Source: Corynebacterium capitovis DSM 44611
Lineage (GTDB): Bacteria; Actinomycetota; Actinomycetes; Mycobacteriales; Mycobacteriaceae
Assembly (NCBI RefSeq): GCF_030440535.1
Contig: NZ_CP047117.1
Location: 1,612,001-1,676,000 of the forward strand
Direction: 5' to 3'
DNA: 64,000 nucleotides
Both the position numbers and the translations under genes were made by a program. Each line of letters starts with the position of its first letter. Position 1 is the first letter of the stretch. Below are positions 7,868-17,327 of this stretch, in pieces. The notes under the pieces are model-generated. The model made no database searches. It was given only the letters and a program-made list of their open reading frames with translations, and was not told the DNA's origin.

Positions 7868-9993
7868 GCGGCGCCGCTTTTCGCCAGCAACCAGGCATAC
7901 TCGAAGGCGGTTTGCCTCCAGCTGGCATAGCGGCCGGACACACCACCGTGGCCGGCCTGCATCTCGGTCTTGAGAAGAATCTCGCCACCGGTGGCCATCT
8001 CGCGGAGCTTGGCCACCCACTTCGCGGGCTCCACGTACAGCACGCGGGTGTCATTGAGGCTGGTCACGGCCAAGATGTCGGGGTATTTCTGGGCCGAGAC
8101 GTTGTCGTAGGGGGCGTAGCCCGCCATGTAGTCGTACACCTCGGGGTCGTGGTACGGGTCGCCCCATTCCTCCCACTCCGTGACGGTCAGCGGAAGCTCC
8201 GGCATGAGGACGGATGTCAGGGGGTCGACGAAGGGAACCACAGCCTCTATTCCGGCGAACTTCTCCGGTGCCATGTTCGCCACCGCCCCCATGAGCAGTC
8301 CGCCTGCGGAGCCACCCTCGGCGACGAGCTGCTCGGGTGTTGTCAGGCCCGCCTCAAACAGCGCGTCGGCACAGGCGATGAAGTCAGTAAACGTGTTGAC
8401 CTTGTGCAGCCCCTTGCCGTGGTCGTACCACTGCCGGCCCATCTCTCCCCCGCCACGCACGTGGGCGCACACCCACACCATGCCGCGGTCCAGCAGGCTG
8501 AGCCGGGAGACCGAGAAGCCGGGATCCATGGACATTTCGTAGGACCCGTAGCCGTAGAGCAGCGCGGGTTTCGGCCGCGTGATGTCCGTGATGTCAAGGT
8601 CGGCGCGGTGCACAACCGACATGGGCACCTGGGTCCCGTCTGGCGCGGTGGCCCACATCCGCGTGGCGGTGTACTCGGCTGGGTCATACCCGCCCTGCAC
8701 CTCTTGCTCCTTGAGCAATGTGAGCTTTGCAGTCGCCACCTCGAAGTCGAACAGCTGAGCCGGGTGGATGTAGGAGGTGTAGGACACGCGCACCACCGGG
8801 GCATCCCATTCCGGGTTCCCGCCCAGACTGACCGAGTACAGCTCTTCGGCGAACTCGAGCTCCCGCCACGGCCCGAAGGACCCGTCGGCAAGCGAGGCCA
8901 CTGAGAGCCGCGGAATGGCTTCCGAGCGGTAGGCGCAGAAGACGAAGTCGCGGTAGGAGTCAACGCCCTCGATGCGCACGGCGTAATCGTGGGCGACGAG
9001 GACCTCAAGGTCCCGCAGGGGCACGAGCTTGTCGACGTCACACCTGCCCACCTCAAAGTTCGGCCCCGTCGCGTTGTGCGTGACCAGCCACTGCCCGGTT
9101 GCCCCCACCTCGGCATACTCGACGTCGTACTCCACGCCCTGCTCCCGCTCCCAGAGAACGGTGAACTCGGCGGTGGGGTCACCGAGGGGCGCTACCCTCC
9201 ATTCGCTCGTCAGCTTGGAAGACGAGGCGATGTAGAGGTACTTCTCCGCTCGGTCCGAGCCGATGGCGACATTGAAGTGCTCATCTGTCTCTTCGTAGAC
9301 CAGCACGTCGTCAACCGCCGGGGTGCCGACGCGGTGACGCCAGACCTGGTACGCCCGCCACGCCTCGTCGACGCGAACGTAGAACACGTAGTCCTCCCCC
9401 GCCCACGTCGCACCGTAGAAGACGTCGTCCAGCTGGTCGGGGAGGAGCTCCCCCGTGTCGAGATCTTTGATCCGCAGCGAGAAGCGTTCGTCACCCTGCG
9501 TGTCGGTCGAATACGCCAACAACCGTCCCGAGGTGGTCACGCTCGACGCCCCAAGGGAGAAGAACTCGCACCCCTCGGCGAGCTCGTTGGCGTCGAGAAG
9601 AATCTGCTCCTCGGGCAGCGCCGTACCGTCCTCGGGAACCACCGGAGGGGTCCAGGGGTCCGCGGGATCGGCGGGCACGCGGCAGCTCAGCCCGTACTCT
9701 TTCCCCTCGATGGTGCGGCCGTAGTACCACCACTCGCCGTGGCGCTGGGGGACGGACATGTCCGTTTCCTTAACGCGGGATGTGATCTCGCCGAAGACCG
9801 CGTCGGACAGGTCGCTCAGGTGCTCGGTCCGCGCCTGTGTGTACGCGTTTTCCGCCTCCAAGTACGCGATTGTCTCGGGGGCGTCTTTGTCCCGCAGCCA
9901 CTCGTAGTCGTCGGTGAAGGTGCGGCCGTGGAATGCCCGCACCACCGGGTGTTTCGCGGCCCGAGGGGGTTCAATGCCGGTCTGTTTAGTCAT
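7864..9993 (-). CDS. ptrB: S9 family peptidase, oligopeptidase B-like
   Basis: A 709-residue prolyl-oligopeptidase family enzyme. The N-terminal two thirds form the beta-propeller and the C-terminal third the alpha/beta hydrolase domain. Catalytic Ser is in GGSAGGLLMG, Asp in TSLNDTRV, and His in AGHGGVSGR. VCAHVRGGGEMGRQWYDHGK is characteristic of oligopeptidase B, which cuts short peptides after basic residues. No signal peptide, so cytoplasmic. No Shine-Dalgarno is visible; a TACACT hexamer ends eight bases before the ATG, suggesting a leaderless message. Confidence 0.92.
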   Translation of the reverse strand: MTKQTGIEPPRAAKHPVVRAFHGRTFTDDYEWLRDKDAPETIAYLEAENAYTQARTEHLSDLSDAVFGEITSRVKETDMSVPQRHGEWWYYGRTIEGKEYGLSCRVPADPADPWTPPVVPEDGTALPEEQILLDANELAEGCEFFSLGASSVTTSGRLLAYSTDTQGDERFSLRIKDLDTGELLPDQLDDVFYGATWAGEDYVFYVRVDEAWRAYQVWRHRVGTPAVDDVLVYEETDEHFNVAIGSDRAEKYLYIASSSKLTSEWRVAPLGDPTAEFTVLWEREQGVEYDVEYAEVGATGQWLVTHNATGPNFEVGRCDVDKLVPLRDLEVLVAHDYAVRIEGVDSYRDFVFCAYRSEAIPRLSVASLADGSFGPWRELEFAEELYSVSLGGNPEWDAPVVRVSYTSYIHPAQLFDFEVATAKLTLLKEQEVQGGYDPAEYTATRMWATAPDGTQVPMSVVHRADLDITDITRPKPALLYGYGSYEMSMDPGFSVSRLSLLDRGMVWVCAHVRGGGEMGRQWYDHGKGLHKVNTFTDFIACADALFEAGLTTPEQLVAEGGSAGGLLMGAVANMAPEKFAGIEAVVPFVDPLTSVLMPELPLTVTEWEEWGDPYHDPEVYDYMAGYAPYDNVSAQKYPDILAVTSLNDTRVLYVEPAKWVAKLREMATGGEILLKTEMQAGHGGVSGRYASWRQTAFEYAWLLAKSGAA

Positions 9994-10001
9994 GACCGAC
10001 G

Positions 10002-10007
10002 AGTGTA
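10002..10007 (-). promoter_or_regulatory. Candidate -10 element, ptrB (leaderless)
   Basis: Minus-strand TACACT followed by eight bases and then the ptrB ATG. This places the expected transcription start at or within a few bases of the start codon. No ribosome site intervenes. Confidence 0.45.
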
Positions 10008-10037
10008 CGCCAGTCGAAAATGACAGTCATTTAGCGT

Positions 10038-10934
10038 TTAGGCCATGACACCCGGCCAGTCGCCGAACTTCTTCCCGCTCAGGCGCTCGTAGGCTTCCAC
10101 GTAGCGGTCGCGGGTCGCCTCGACCACCGACCCCGGCAACTCCGGCGGTTCGACGTTGGACTCCGGCGACCACCCGGAGCGCGGCCCAGTGAGCCAGTTG
10201 CGCACGTACTGCTTGTCGAAGCTGGGCTGGACCCTGCCCTCCGTGTAGGAGTCGGCGGGCCAGTAGCGGGAGGAGTCCGGGGTGAGGACTTCGTCGGCAA
10301 GCACGAGATCGCCGCTGGAATCGAGGCCGAACTCGAACTTGGTGTCGGCGAGGAGAATGCCCTTCGTCTCGGCATAATCTGCGGCGCGGGTGTAGATGTC
10401 CAGCGTCGCCTCCTTCAGGCGGTGCGCGAGGTCGCTGCCCACGGAGTGCGCGACGGCGCCGAAGGTGACGTTTTCATCATGGTCACCGAGCTCCGCTTTG
10501 GTCGCCGGCGTGAAAATTGGCGCGGGTAGCTTGGACGCCTCCACCAGTCCCTCCGGCAGCGGGATCCCGCACACGCTACCCACGGCGTCGTATTCCTTCT
10601 TGCCCGAGCCCGTGAGGTAGCCGCGGGCGACGCATTCGAAGGGGATCATCTCGAGGCGCTTGACCACCAGTGCCCGGCCGAGGACTTCCTCGGGGATCCG
10701 CTCGTCGTCGATCGGGCCCGCGAGGTGATTGGGGACGCCGTCCAGCAGGTCGAAGAAAAACATGGAGGTGGCGGTCAGCACGCGACCCTTATCTGGAATT
10801 TCTGGCTCGAGGACAAAATCAAATGCGGAGATACGGTCGCTGACCACCATCAGAAGATGCTTTGAATCAACCTCGTAGATTTCGCGGACCTTGCCACCTG
10901 AGAGGTGCCGATAGTCAGAAAGCTCTGGGCGCAT
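10038..10934 (-). CDS. purC: SAICAR synthase
   Basis: Ligates aspartate to CAIR to make SAICAR in purine synthesis. The 298-residue product shows [10 protein letters not shown] at the N-terminus, [14 protein letters not shown] (nucleotide site), [23 protein letters not shown] sequence and DTKFEFGLD. This longer form is usual in actinobacteria and yeast. It lies downstream of purB in orientation but is separated from it by the convergent lipoprotein gene, so it probably has its own promoter. Starts at the ATG at 10932-10934 without a clear ribosome site. Confidence 0.98.
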   Translation of the reverse strand: MRPELSDYRHLSGGKVREIYEVDSKHLLMVVSDRISAFDFVLEPEIPDKGRVLTATSMFFFDLLDGVPNHLAGPIDDERIPEEVLGRALVVKRLEMIPFECVARGYLTGSGKKEYDAVGSVCGIPLPEGLVEASKLPAPIFTPATKAELGDHDENVTFGAVAHSVGSDLAHRLKEATLDIYTRAADYAETKGILLADTKFEFGLDSSGDLVLADEVLTPDSSRYWPADSYTEGRVQPSFDKQYVRNWLTGPRSGWSPESNVEPPELPGSVVEATRDRYVEAYERLSGKKFGDWPGVMA

Positions 10935-10943
10935 GCGCTTCAG

Positions 10944-10949
10944 TCTATA
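10944..10949 (-). promoter_or_regulatory. Candidate -10 element, purC (leaderless or very short leader)
   Basis: Minus-strand TATAGA, nine bases before the purC ATG. The spacing leaves at most a few untranslated bases, consistent with the absence of a Shine-Dalgarno sequence. Confidence 0.45.
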
Positions 10950-11011
10950 CCCGGCCTCATCGCAGGCCCGAGGTCCCAGCTTCCCGCTTCACGACGGCTA
11001 AAGTAACGCCC

Positions 11012-11689
11012 ATGGTTTCACCCCGACGGCCCCGGCCCGCCTTCGTCCTCGCAGCGGCGTTCAGCCTTGCCGGCTTGTCCCTCACCGGCTGCTCCTCAGC
11101 TGGGCACAATCTCGGGGACCCGGCCGAGGCCGCCCAGGAGGCGACCGCCGATGGCACTGAGCTCGCATTCGGGCAGACGGCGCGCGTGGTAACGACCAGC
11201 TTCGATACCGGAGTCCCCGTTTACTGGGACGTGAGCGTGAACGCCCCCACGACACTGACCCCGCAGGAGGTGGAGGTCAACGTCGGGCAGGACCCGCCCT
11301 CGATCGACCTCGCACCGGGCTACGACCCCGATCCAGTCAAGAGCTATTCCTGTTTCACCGTGACGCTCACTGCGGTGGCCGGTGGTCCGCAGGACGGCGG
11401 GGCCGACGTCACCGTGGACATGCCACAGCTCTCCCCTGTCGACGCCTCCGGCCAGAATGCCAACTACGTGGACGCGGGCGACGCGCGCTACTGCGGGCTC
11501 GACACCGATAATGAGCCCCCGTCCTACACCGGGGACATCCGCACCGGGCACGAGTACACCACCGCCGTGGTCACCTGGCGCGGCGAGCACGACCCGGGAA
11601 TCGTGGGCACGGCGGTACGCCTCAGCACGACGCCAAGCCCCCACAGCACCGATCTGCCCGCGCAGACCCTCACGTGGAGGGCGTCCTAG
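11012..11689 (+). CDS. Putative lipoprotein of unknown function
   Basis: A 225-residue product with a positively charged start (SPRRPRP), a hydrophobic segment and the lipobox LSLTGC, so exported and lipid-anchored. The mature part is beta-rich and acidic, with two Cys that could pair (YSCFTV and RYCGLD). I do not recognise the family. The ATG at 11012 immediately precedes the signal peptide; longer in-frame extensions would run into the purC promoter. Divergent from purC and convergent with purB, sharing CTAG (11686-11689) as both stop codons. Confidence 0.72.
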   Translation: MVSPRRPRPAFVLAAAFSLAGLSLTGCSSAGHNLGDPAEAAQEATADGTELAFGQTARVVTTSFDTGVPVYWDVSVNAPTTLTPQEVEVNVGQDPPSIDLAPGYDPDPVKSYSCFTVTLTAVAGGPQDGGADVTVDMPQLSPVDASGQNANYVDAGDARYCGLDTDNEPPSYTGDIRTGHEYTTAVVTWRGEHDPGIVGTAVRLSTTPSPHSTDLPAQTLTWRAS

Positions 11690-13125
11690 AGGATGTCGCC
11701 CGGTGTGTACGAGGCGGCGCCGGGGTGGGCGTCGACAAGCTGCTGGATGCGGGCGAGAACGCGGTCGACCTGGGACTCAGCTGCGCCGATGAAGGCGTGG
11801 CGGTCGGCGAGCGCGGCGTTGAGAGCGGCGCTGTCGAGCGGGAGGCGCTCGTCGGCGGCGAGTCGCTCGATGAGGTTCTGCGCAGCTCCCATTTCGCGCA
11901 TGTCCAGCGCCATGGACACCGCGTGTTCCTTGATCACCTCGTGGGCGGTTTCGCGGCCCACCCCGGCGCGCACGGCCGCCATGAGGATGCGGGTTGTTGC
12001 CAGGAAAGGCAGGTAGCGGTCGAGCTCCCGGTTGATCATCGCAGGGAAGGCGCCGAACTCGTGCAGGACGGTGAGGAAGGTCTCCAGCTGCCCGTCGATG
12101 GCGAAGAAAGCATCCGGCAGGGCCACGCGGCGCACCACCGAGCAGAACACGTCTCCCTCGTTCCACTGCTGTCCGGCGAGGTCGGCGACCATGGTGAGGT
12201 AACCGCGGAGGATAACTTGTAGCCCGCCGACGCGCTCGCACGAACGCGCGTTCATCTTGTGGGGCATGGCGGAGGAGCCGACCTGCCCCTCCTTGAAGCC
12301 CTCCGTCACTGTCTCGTTGCCGGCCATGAGGCGGATCGTCGTGGCCAGCGAGGACGGCCCGGCACCCAGCTGGACTAGGGCGGAGAGCGCGTCGAAGTCG
12401 AGGCTGCGCGGGTAGACCTGCCCGACGGAGTCGAAGGTGCGGGAAAAGCCAAGGTGCTGCGATATGAGGGTTTCTAGCTGGGCGAGCTTCGACTCGTCGC
12501 CACCCAGGAGGTCGAGCATGTCCTGGGCGGTGCCCATCGGGCCCTTGATGCCGCGCAGGGGGTACCGGCCGAGGAGGTTTTCGATGCGCTCGAGGGCGAC
12601 GAGAATCTCCTCCGCCGCGGACGCAAACCGCTTGCCCAGCGTCGTCGCCTGCGCGGCCACGTTGTGGGAGCGGCCCGCCATGACCAGCGAGCGGTACTCC
12701 CCCGCCCGGTTGCCCACCGCCTTGAGCAGGGCGATCGCCTTGTCGCGCGTTAGCTCGAGGGCGCGGACGATCTGCAGCTGCTCGACGTTTTCCGTCAGGT
12801 CACGGCTGGTCATCCCTTTGTGGATATGCTCGTACCCCGCCAGCGCGTTGAACTCCTCGATGCGCGCCTTCACGTCGTGGCGGGTGACCTTTTCGCGCTC
12901 GGCGATACTGGACAAGTCGACCTGCCCGACGACCGATTCGTAGGCGGCAATGGCCTCGCCCGGAATGTCCACGCCCAAACCCTGCTGGGCCTTCATGACG
13001 GCGATCCAGAGCTGGCGCTCCACACGGACCTTGTTCTCTGGGCTCCACAGCGTTGCCATCTCGGGCGAAGCGTAGCGGTTGGACAGGACGTTAGCGTTCA
13101 TCGGTTTCGCGGCCACGCCGCTCAT
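11686..13125 (-). CDS. purB: Adenylosuccinate lyase
   Basis: Cleaves SAICAR to AICAR and adenylosuccinate to AMP, releasing fumarate. The 479-residue protein has the superfamily signature GSSAMPHKMNARSCERVGGL and early blocks RYASPEMATLWSPENK and HDVKARIEEF. A second in-frame ATG at 13101 is an equally possible start; neither has a good ribosome site, and GATAAT overlaps the first ATG. Lies 33 bases downstream of the purD stop in the same direction, so may share its transcript. Confidence 0.97.
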   Translation of the reverse strand: MSGVAAKPMNANVLSNRYASPEMATLWSPENKVRVERQLWIAVMKAQQGLGVDIPGEAIAAYESVVGQVDLSSIAEREKVTRHDVKARIEEFNALAGYEHIHKGMTSRDLTENVEQLQIVRALELTRDKAIALLKAVGNRAGEYRSLVMAGRSHNVAAQATTLGKRFASAAEEILVALERIENLLGRYPLRGIKGPMGTAQDMLDLLGGDESKLAQLETLISQHLGFSRTFDSVGQVYPRSLDFDALSALVQLGAGPSSLATTIRLMAGNETVTEGFKEGQVGSSAMPHKMNARSCERVGGLQVILRGYLTMVADLAGQQWNEGDVFCSVVRRVALPDAFFAIDGQLETFLTVLHEFGAFPAMINRELDRYLPFLATTRILMAAVRAGVGRETAHEVIKEHAVSMALDMREMGAAQNLIERLAADERLPLDSAALNAALADRHAFIGAAESQVDRVLARIQQLVDAHPGAASYTPGDIL

Positions 13126-13158
13126 TATCGCACGCTGGGTCGCACGCGCGGGCGATAG

Positions 13159-14412
13159 TTAACGCACCGGTTGAATCAGCCCCTCAATGGCCTTCCTCGC
13201 GATATCCCGGCGGTAGAACGACCCCTGAAGGGTGATCTTTTCGGCTTCGGCGTAGGCGTTGGCGGTAGCTTCCGCCAGTGTGGCACCCTTCCCTAGGACG
13301 TTGAGCACGCGCCCGCCGGAGGAGACAAGGACACCGTCTTTCGTGTCCGTGCCGGCGTGGAGAACCCTGTTCGGGTCTGCGAGGTTCTCCCCTGCGATCG
13401 CGTCACCCGTACGGGGTGCCGTCGGGTAGCCCTCGGCGGCGATGACAACGGTGGCCGCGTAACCCTCTTCCCATTTCAGGGGCGGGAGCTGGGACAGGGT
13501 GCCGGAGGCCACGGCTGATAAGGCGTCGACAAGCGGGGATGCGAGCAGCGACAGTACGGGCTGGGTCTCTGGGTCCCCGAAGCGGGCGTTGAACTCCACA
13601 ACAGCGGGGCCCTCGGGGCCCCACGCGGCACCGAGATAGAGCAGCCCCTGGTAGGGGATGCCACGGGCGACCATCTCGCGGGCCACCGGTTCGACGATCT
13701 CCTCGACCATGCGCTCGACGGCGCCCTCCGGCAACCACGGCAGCGGAGTGTAGGCGCCCATGCCCCCCGTGTTGGGGCCGGCATCGTCGTCATAGGCACG
13801 CTTGTGGTCCTGGGCAGGCAGAAGCGGCACGACCGTCGCCCCGTCCACGAGGCAGAAAAGCGAAACTTCGGGGCCTTCGAGGAAGGACTCGAAGAGCACG
13901 GGATTGCCGGCGGCGATGACGGCCCGGGCGTGGGCCTCGGCTTCCGAGCGGTCCCGGGTGACCACCACGCCCTTCCCACCGGCCAATCCATCGTCCTTGA
14001 CCACAAAGGCCGGGCCGTACTGGTCAAGCGCGGCGTCGATCTCCTCGGCGGTGCGCACGCTCGTCGACGACGCCGTGCGCACGCCCGCGGCCGCCATAAT
14101 TTCCTTCGCGAAGGCCTTTGAGCCCTCAAGCGCGGCCGCCGCCCGCGACGGGCCGAAGACCGGAATGCCTTCCTCACGCAGCGCATCCGTAGCACCCGCG
14201 ACGAGGGGAACTTCGGGGCCGATGACGACGAGCTCCACGCCTATCTCGCGGGCCAGCGAGACGATCGACTCTGGCGAGCCCACCTCAACAGGGTGCCTTT
14301 GTGCCAACCCGTCCATTCCGGCGTTGCCCGGCGCGACATGCACCTCGTTGCCGGCCAGACCTTTCACCAGGGCATGTTCACGGCCGCCCGAGCCGATGAC
14401 AAGGATGCGCAT
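13159..14412 (-). CDS. purD: Phosphoribosylamine--glycine ligase (GAR synthetase)
   Basis: Second step of purine synthesis, joining glycine to phosphoribosylamine. The 417-residue ATP-grasp enzyme begins [15 protein letters not shown], and contains [23 protein letters not shown] and [12 protein letters not shown], all PurD hallmarks. I use the ATG at 14410-14412 because the upstream 16-codon extension enters the divergent HIT gene and is not family sequence. A TAAGTT hexamer seven bases upstream suggests a leaderless transcript. Confidence 0.97.
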   Translation of the reverse strand: MRILVIGSGGREHALVKGLAGNEVHVAPGNAGMDGLAQRHPVEVGSPESIVSLAREIGVELVVIGPEVPLVAGATDALREEGIPVFGPSRAAAALEGSKAFAKEIMAAAGVRTASSTSVRTAEEIDAALDQYGPAFVVKDDGLAGGKGVVVTRDRSEAEAHARAVIAAGNPVLFESFLEGPEVSLFCLVDGATVVPLLPAQDHKRAYDDDAGPNTGGMGAYTPLPWLPEGAVERMVEEIVEPVAREMVARGIPYQGLLYLGAAWGPEGPAVVEFNARFGDPETQPVLSLLASPLVDALSAVASGTLSQLPPLKWEEGYAATVVIAAEGYPTAPRTGDAIAGENLADPNRVLHAGTDTKDGVLVSSGGRVLNVLGKGATLAEATANAYAEAEKITLQGSFYRRDIARKAIEGLIQPVR

Positions 14413-14443
14413 GGCCCCAAACTTACCGGTAGCCTGGGGGCGT
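14413..14443. promoter_or_regulatory. 31-bp divergent promoter region with palindrome TACCGGTA
   Basis: The purD and HIT-family genes start only 31 bases apart on opposite strands. The gap contains a perfect palindrome TACCGGTA (14424-14431). On the minus strand TAAGTT ends seven bases before purD; on the plus strand TAGCCT precedes the HIT start. The two putative -10 elements overlap the palindrome, so the promoters probably compete or share a regulator. Confidence 0.4.
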
Positions 14444-14866
14444 ATGAGCACCGTATTCACCAGGATCCTCGAGGGCGAGCTCCCGGGGCGCTTCGTCTAC
14501 CGCGACGAGACCGTGGCCGCCTTCCTCTCCATCGAGCCGATCGCCTACGGCCATACCCTTATCGTGCCTGTCGAGGAGGTGGATAAGTGGACGGACCTCT
14601 CACCCGCGCTGTGGACGCACATGAACTCCCTCGCCCAGGAAATTGGGCACGCGATTATCGACGTTTTCCAGGCGCAGCGGGCCGGTTACCTCATCGCGGG
14701 CTTCGAAGTACCCCACGCCCACATTCACGTCTTCCCCGCCAACGACATGTCCGGGTACAACCTGGCTAATGTCACCCGCGCGGACCAGACGGACGCGGCC
14801 AAGATGGACGAGGCCGCCGAGCTGCTGCGCAGGAAATTGGGCACGGACGAGGCCGGGCGGCGCTAG
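14444..14866 (+). CDS. HIT family nucleotide-binding hydrolase
   Basis: A 140-residue HIT protein. It has the catalytic histidine triad as HAHIHVFP and the usual N-terminal block [18 protein letters not shown]. Members hydrolyse AMP-linked nucleotides such as AMP-lysine or ApxA; the exact substrate cannot be told from sequence. The start is set at the ATG at 14444, preceded by GGGGG; upstream in-frame sequence is antisense to purD and not part of the family. Confidence 0.93.
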   Translation: MSTVFTRILEGELPGRFVYRDETVAAFLSIEPIAYGHTLIVPVEEVDKWTDLSPALWTHMNSLAQEIGHAIIDVFQAQRAGYLIAGFEVPHAHIHVFPANDMSGYNLANVTRADQTDAAKMDEAAELLRRKLGTDEAGRR

Positions 14867-14934
14867 TCCCGCGCTGCCCGGAGCGTTCCCTCACCCCGGC
14901 GGGCGCAGGCATCCGAGTTCGGGCGGAAAGGACG

Positions 14935-16305
14935 TCACGCCACGGGCAGCGAAATCGTGAACGTGGAGCCTTCCCCTGGCGCCGTGGCTACGGAGATCGC
15001 GCCGCCGTGCTGCTCCACGAGCGACTTCGTAATGGCTAGGCCCAGGCCCGAGCCCCCGCCGCTGGCGCGGTTGCGGGACGCGTCGGCGCGGTAGAAGCGT
15101 TCGAAGATGTGCTCGGCGTCTTTCTTTTTCATTCCGCAGCCGTTGTCGGCGACATCGATAAACACCTTGTCAAGGTTTTCGCGCAACGTAACCGTCACCT
15201 CCGCCTCGGCGCCGGCGTGCTTGAACGCGTTGACGATGAGGTTCAGCACGACCTGGTGCAGCCGGTCTGGGTCGCCCTTTACTGTGGGAACGGCCCAGGT
15301 CTCGTTCGAGACGGAGATGACGCGGCCCGGAAACGCGGCCCGGGCGGAATCCGCAGCAGAGCTGCACAGCTCCAGCATGTCCACGTCGCGCCGATTTAAC
15401 GTGGTTCCCTCTGCCCGGGTCAGCGCTAAGAGGTCTTCGACCAGCAGTTTCATCCTTCCTGATTCTTGGTCGATTTTGTCCAACACCATGTCGGCGTCCG
15501 CGGCCATCCCGGAGTGGTAGAGCTCGGCGTAGCCACGAATGCTCGTCAGGGGGGTGCGCAGCTCATGCGACGCGTCGCCCACAAAACGCCGCATTTGCTC
15601 TTCCTTCGCCCGGGACTCCTCCACGGATTCCTGCAGTTGAGAGACCATGGTGTTCACCGCGTAGGAGAGCTTGCCCACCTCGGTCTCCCGCGGCCAGGCG
15701 GGGACTCGGCGGGACATGTCGCCGTCGGCAATTGCGAGCGCCGTGTTCTCCACCTCGCGCAGCGGCGTCAGCGCCCGGCGCACCGACCAGTTCCCGGCGA
15801 AACCGATGAAGACGAGCACGAGCAACCCGGTCGCTGTCTCGGTGATGGCCAGGGAGGTGAGGATGCGGCGCTCCGAATCCAGGGATTTCGCGACGAACTG
15901 CACGGACCCGTCCGCATTAGTGCGGGCCATCGCGCGATAGTAGTGCACCGGGTCGGAGCTCGTCGACGTAATCGTTTGCGGGTCGGTGCCGGTGATCTGG
16001 CTGTAGTCGGGTTGCGTATCAGCGGTAGAACCGATGAGCTGGTCCCACTGGGGCAGGTAGATCGCCTGCGTGAACTCGCTGGGCGCTCCCGTCGTCGGCC
16101 AGGGTGCGGCCTGACCCGCCCAGGACCCGAGCCCCTCCCGCAGCTGTTCGTCGGCACGCTGGTACAGCAGCCCGCGCATCAAGACGTAGACGGAGGCGAA
16201 GCTCAGCGCCAATCCCAGCAGGGACACGATGAGAACGACACCGAGCAGGCTTTTCTGCAGGGGCAAGCGATCCGCCGCCTTAACCGGCGGAATGCGCGTA
16301 AACAT
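14935..16305 (-). CDS. phoS: Sensor histidine kinase, PhoS-like
   Basis: A 456-residue membrane kinase: transmembrane segments at about 20-43 and 151-172 flank an extracellular sensor of about 107 residues. A HAMP linker follows, then the phosphoacceptor His247 in DASHELRTPL, then a HATPase domain with NLIVNAFKHA, DNGCGM and GLGLAI. It is the partner of the response regulator 9 bases upstream. In C. glutamicum the phosphate-starvation pair PhoS (kinase)/PhoR (regulator) lies in the same interval between purD and thrE; the name is from that synteny, not from a ligand-specific motif. Confidence 0.8.
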   Translation of the reverse strand: MFTRIPPVKAADRLPLQKSLLGVVLIVSLLGLALSFASVYVLMRGLLYQRADEQLREGLGSWAGQAAPWPTTGAPSEFTQAIYLPQWDQLIGSTADTQPDYSQITGTDPQTITSTSSDPVHYYRAMARTNADGSVQFVAKSLDSERRILTSLAITETATGLLVLVFIGFAGNWSVRRALTPLREVENTALAIADGDMSRRVPAWPRETEVGKLSYAVNTMVSQLQESVEESRAKEEQMRRFVGDASHELRTPLTSIRGYAELYHSGMAADADMVLDKIDQESGRMKLLVEDLLALTRAEGTTLNRRDVDMLELCSSAADSARAAFPGRVISVSNETWAVPTVKGDPDRLHQVVLNLIVNAFKHAGAEAEVTVTLRENLDKVFIDVADNGCGMKKKDAEHIFERFYRADASRNRASGGGSGLGLAITKSLVEQHGGAISVATAPGEGSTFTISLPVA

Positions 16306-16314
16306 GCGGGGGCG

Positions 16315-17022
16315 CTACTGACGTGGCGTACGCAGCACGTAACCAACGCCACGCACGGTGTGAATTAGGGGAACGTCGCCGGTGTCCACCTTCCGACGCA
16401 AGTAGGAGATGTAGGACTCGACGACGTTGCCGTCGCCGCCAAAGTCGTAGTGCCACACGTTGTCCAGGATCTTCGCCTTGGACAGCACCACCTCGGCGTT
16501 GAGCATGAGGTAGCGCAGCAGGTTGAATTCAGTGGGCGACAGATCGATGATCTCGTCCGCCTTGGTCACCTCGTGCGTGTCGTCGTTCAGCGTGAGGTCC
16601 GCGTAACGCAGCGTGGCATCCTCGCCAGAATCGTCGGTGATGTTGCCGCGGCGCAGGATGACACGCAGGCGAGTGATGACCTCTTCCAGCGAGAACGGCT
16701 TAGTCACGTAGTCATCAGCACCGATGGTGAGGCCGTGGATGCGGTCTTCTACGGCATCCTTCGCCGTGAGGAAGAGGACGGGCCCGTCCAACCCCTCCCC
16801 GCGCAGTTTGGCCAGCAGCTCGAAGCCATCCATGCCCGGCATCATGACGTCGAGAATGTAGGCGCTCGGGCGGAACTCCCGGGCCAGTTTCAGCGCATCC
16901 TGGCCGGATCCGGCGCTTTCAACGTCGAAGCCTTGGAACTTCAACGAAACGGTTAGCAGTTCAACGATATTTGGCTCGTCATCGACGACGAGCACCTTGA
17001 CGCCCTGGTTGCTCTCAGCCAT
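16315..17022 (-). CDS. phoR: OmpR-family response regulator, PhoR-like
   Basis: A 235-residue two-domain regulator. The receiver has acidic pocket DDEP (residues 14-17), phosphoacceptor Asp58 in YILDVMMPG and Lys in TKPF. The C-terminal winged helix (NLLRYLMLNAEVVLSK to RGVGYVLR) binds DNA. First gene of the regulator-kinase pair, starting at the ATG with AAGGAG seven bases upstream. In C. glutamicum the syntenic PhoR activates phosphate-starvation genes; that role here is inferred from position. Confidence 0.85.
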   Translation of the reverse strand: MAESNQGVKVLVVDDEPNIVELLTVSLKFQGFDVESAGSGQDALKLAREFRPSAYILDVMMPGMDGFELLAKLRGEGLDGPVLFLTAKDAVEDRIHGLTIGADDYVTKPFSLEEVITRLRVILRRGNITDDSGEDATLRYADLTLNDDTHEVTKADEIIDLSPTEFNLLRYLMLNAEVVLSKAKILDNVWHYDFGGDGNVVESYISYLRRKVDTGDVPLIHTVRGVGYVLRTPRQ

Positions 17023-17185
17023 GTGGGTTCTCCTTCTCAAGAATCATCTCTTGACAGTTAACTCCACGACCCTGGCGAGTACCTGTGCGCCCGCTGCAAG
17101 GTGCGTCCCCGTTTTTGGACGGGTGTTCCACGACTTTTCCGGCGACGCGTTGAGGACCCCGGCGATTGTGCCCCATCATAAAGAG

Positions 17186-17258
17186 AGCTGGAGACGAGAC
17201 TTGAACTCGCAACCTACGCATTACAAGTGCGTTGCGCTACCGATTGCGCCACTCCAGC
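17186..17258 (-). tRNA. tRNA-Thr (anticodon TGT)
   Basis: A 73-base cloverleaf on the minus strand: acceptor arms GCTGGAG/CTCCAGC pair perfectly, D arm GCGC...GCGC, anticodon stem ACGCA/TGCGT around loop CTTGTAA, and T arm GCGAG/CTCGT around TTCAAGT. The anticodon TGT reads ACA threonine codons. CCA is not encoded. It is divergent from thrE, a threonine exporter gene, as I recall for C. glutamicum. Confidence 0.96.
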
Positions 17259-17327
17259 AGTAGGCCAGATTCTACACATGCACCCCCGGCTCGCCGCCAA
17301 TCGCTCGGGGTCATTAGTGTGTGCGGT

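Noticed and set aside
13802..14443. N-terminal extension of the HIT-family gene
   Set aside because: The in-frame upstream sequence is antisense to purD and lacks HIT-family similarity; the ATG at 14444 fits the family.
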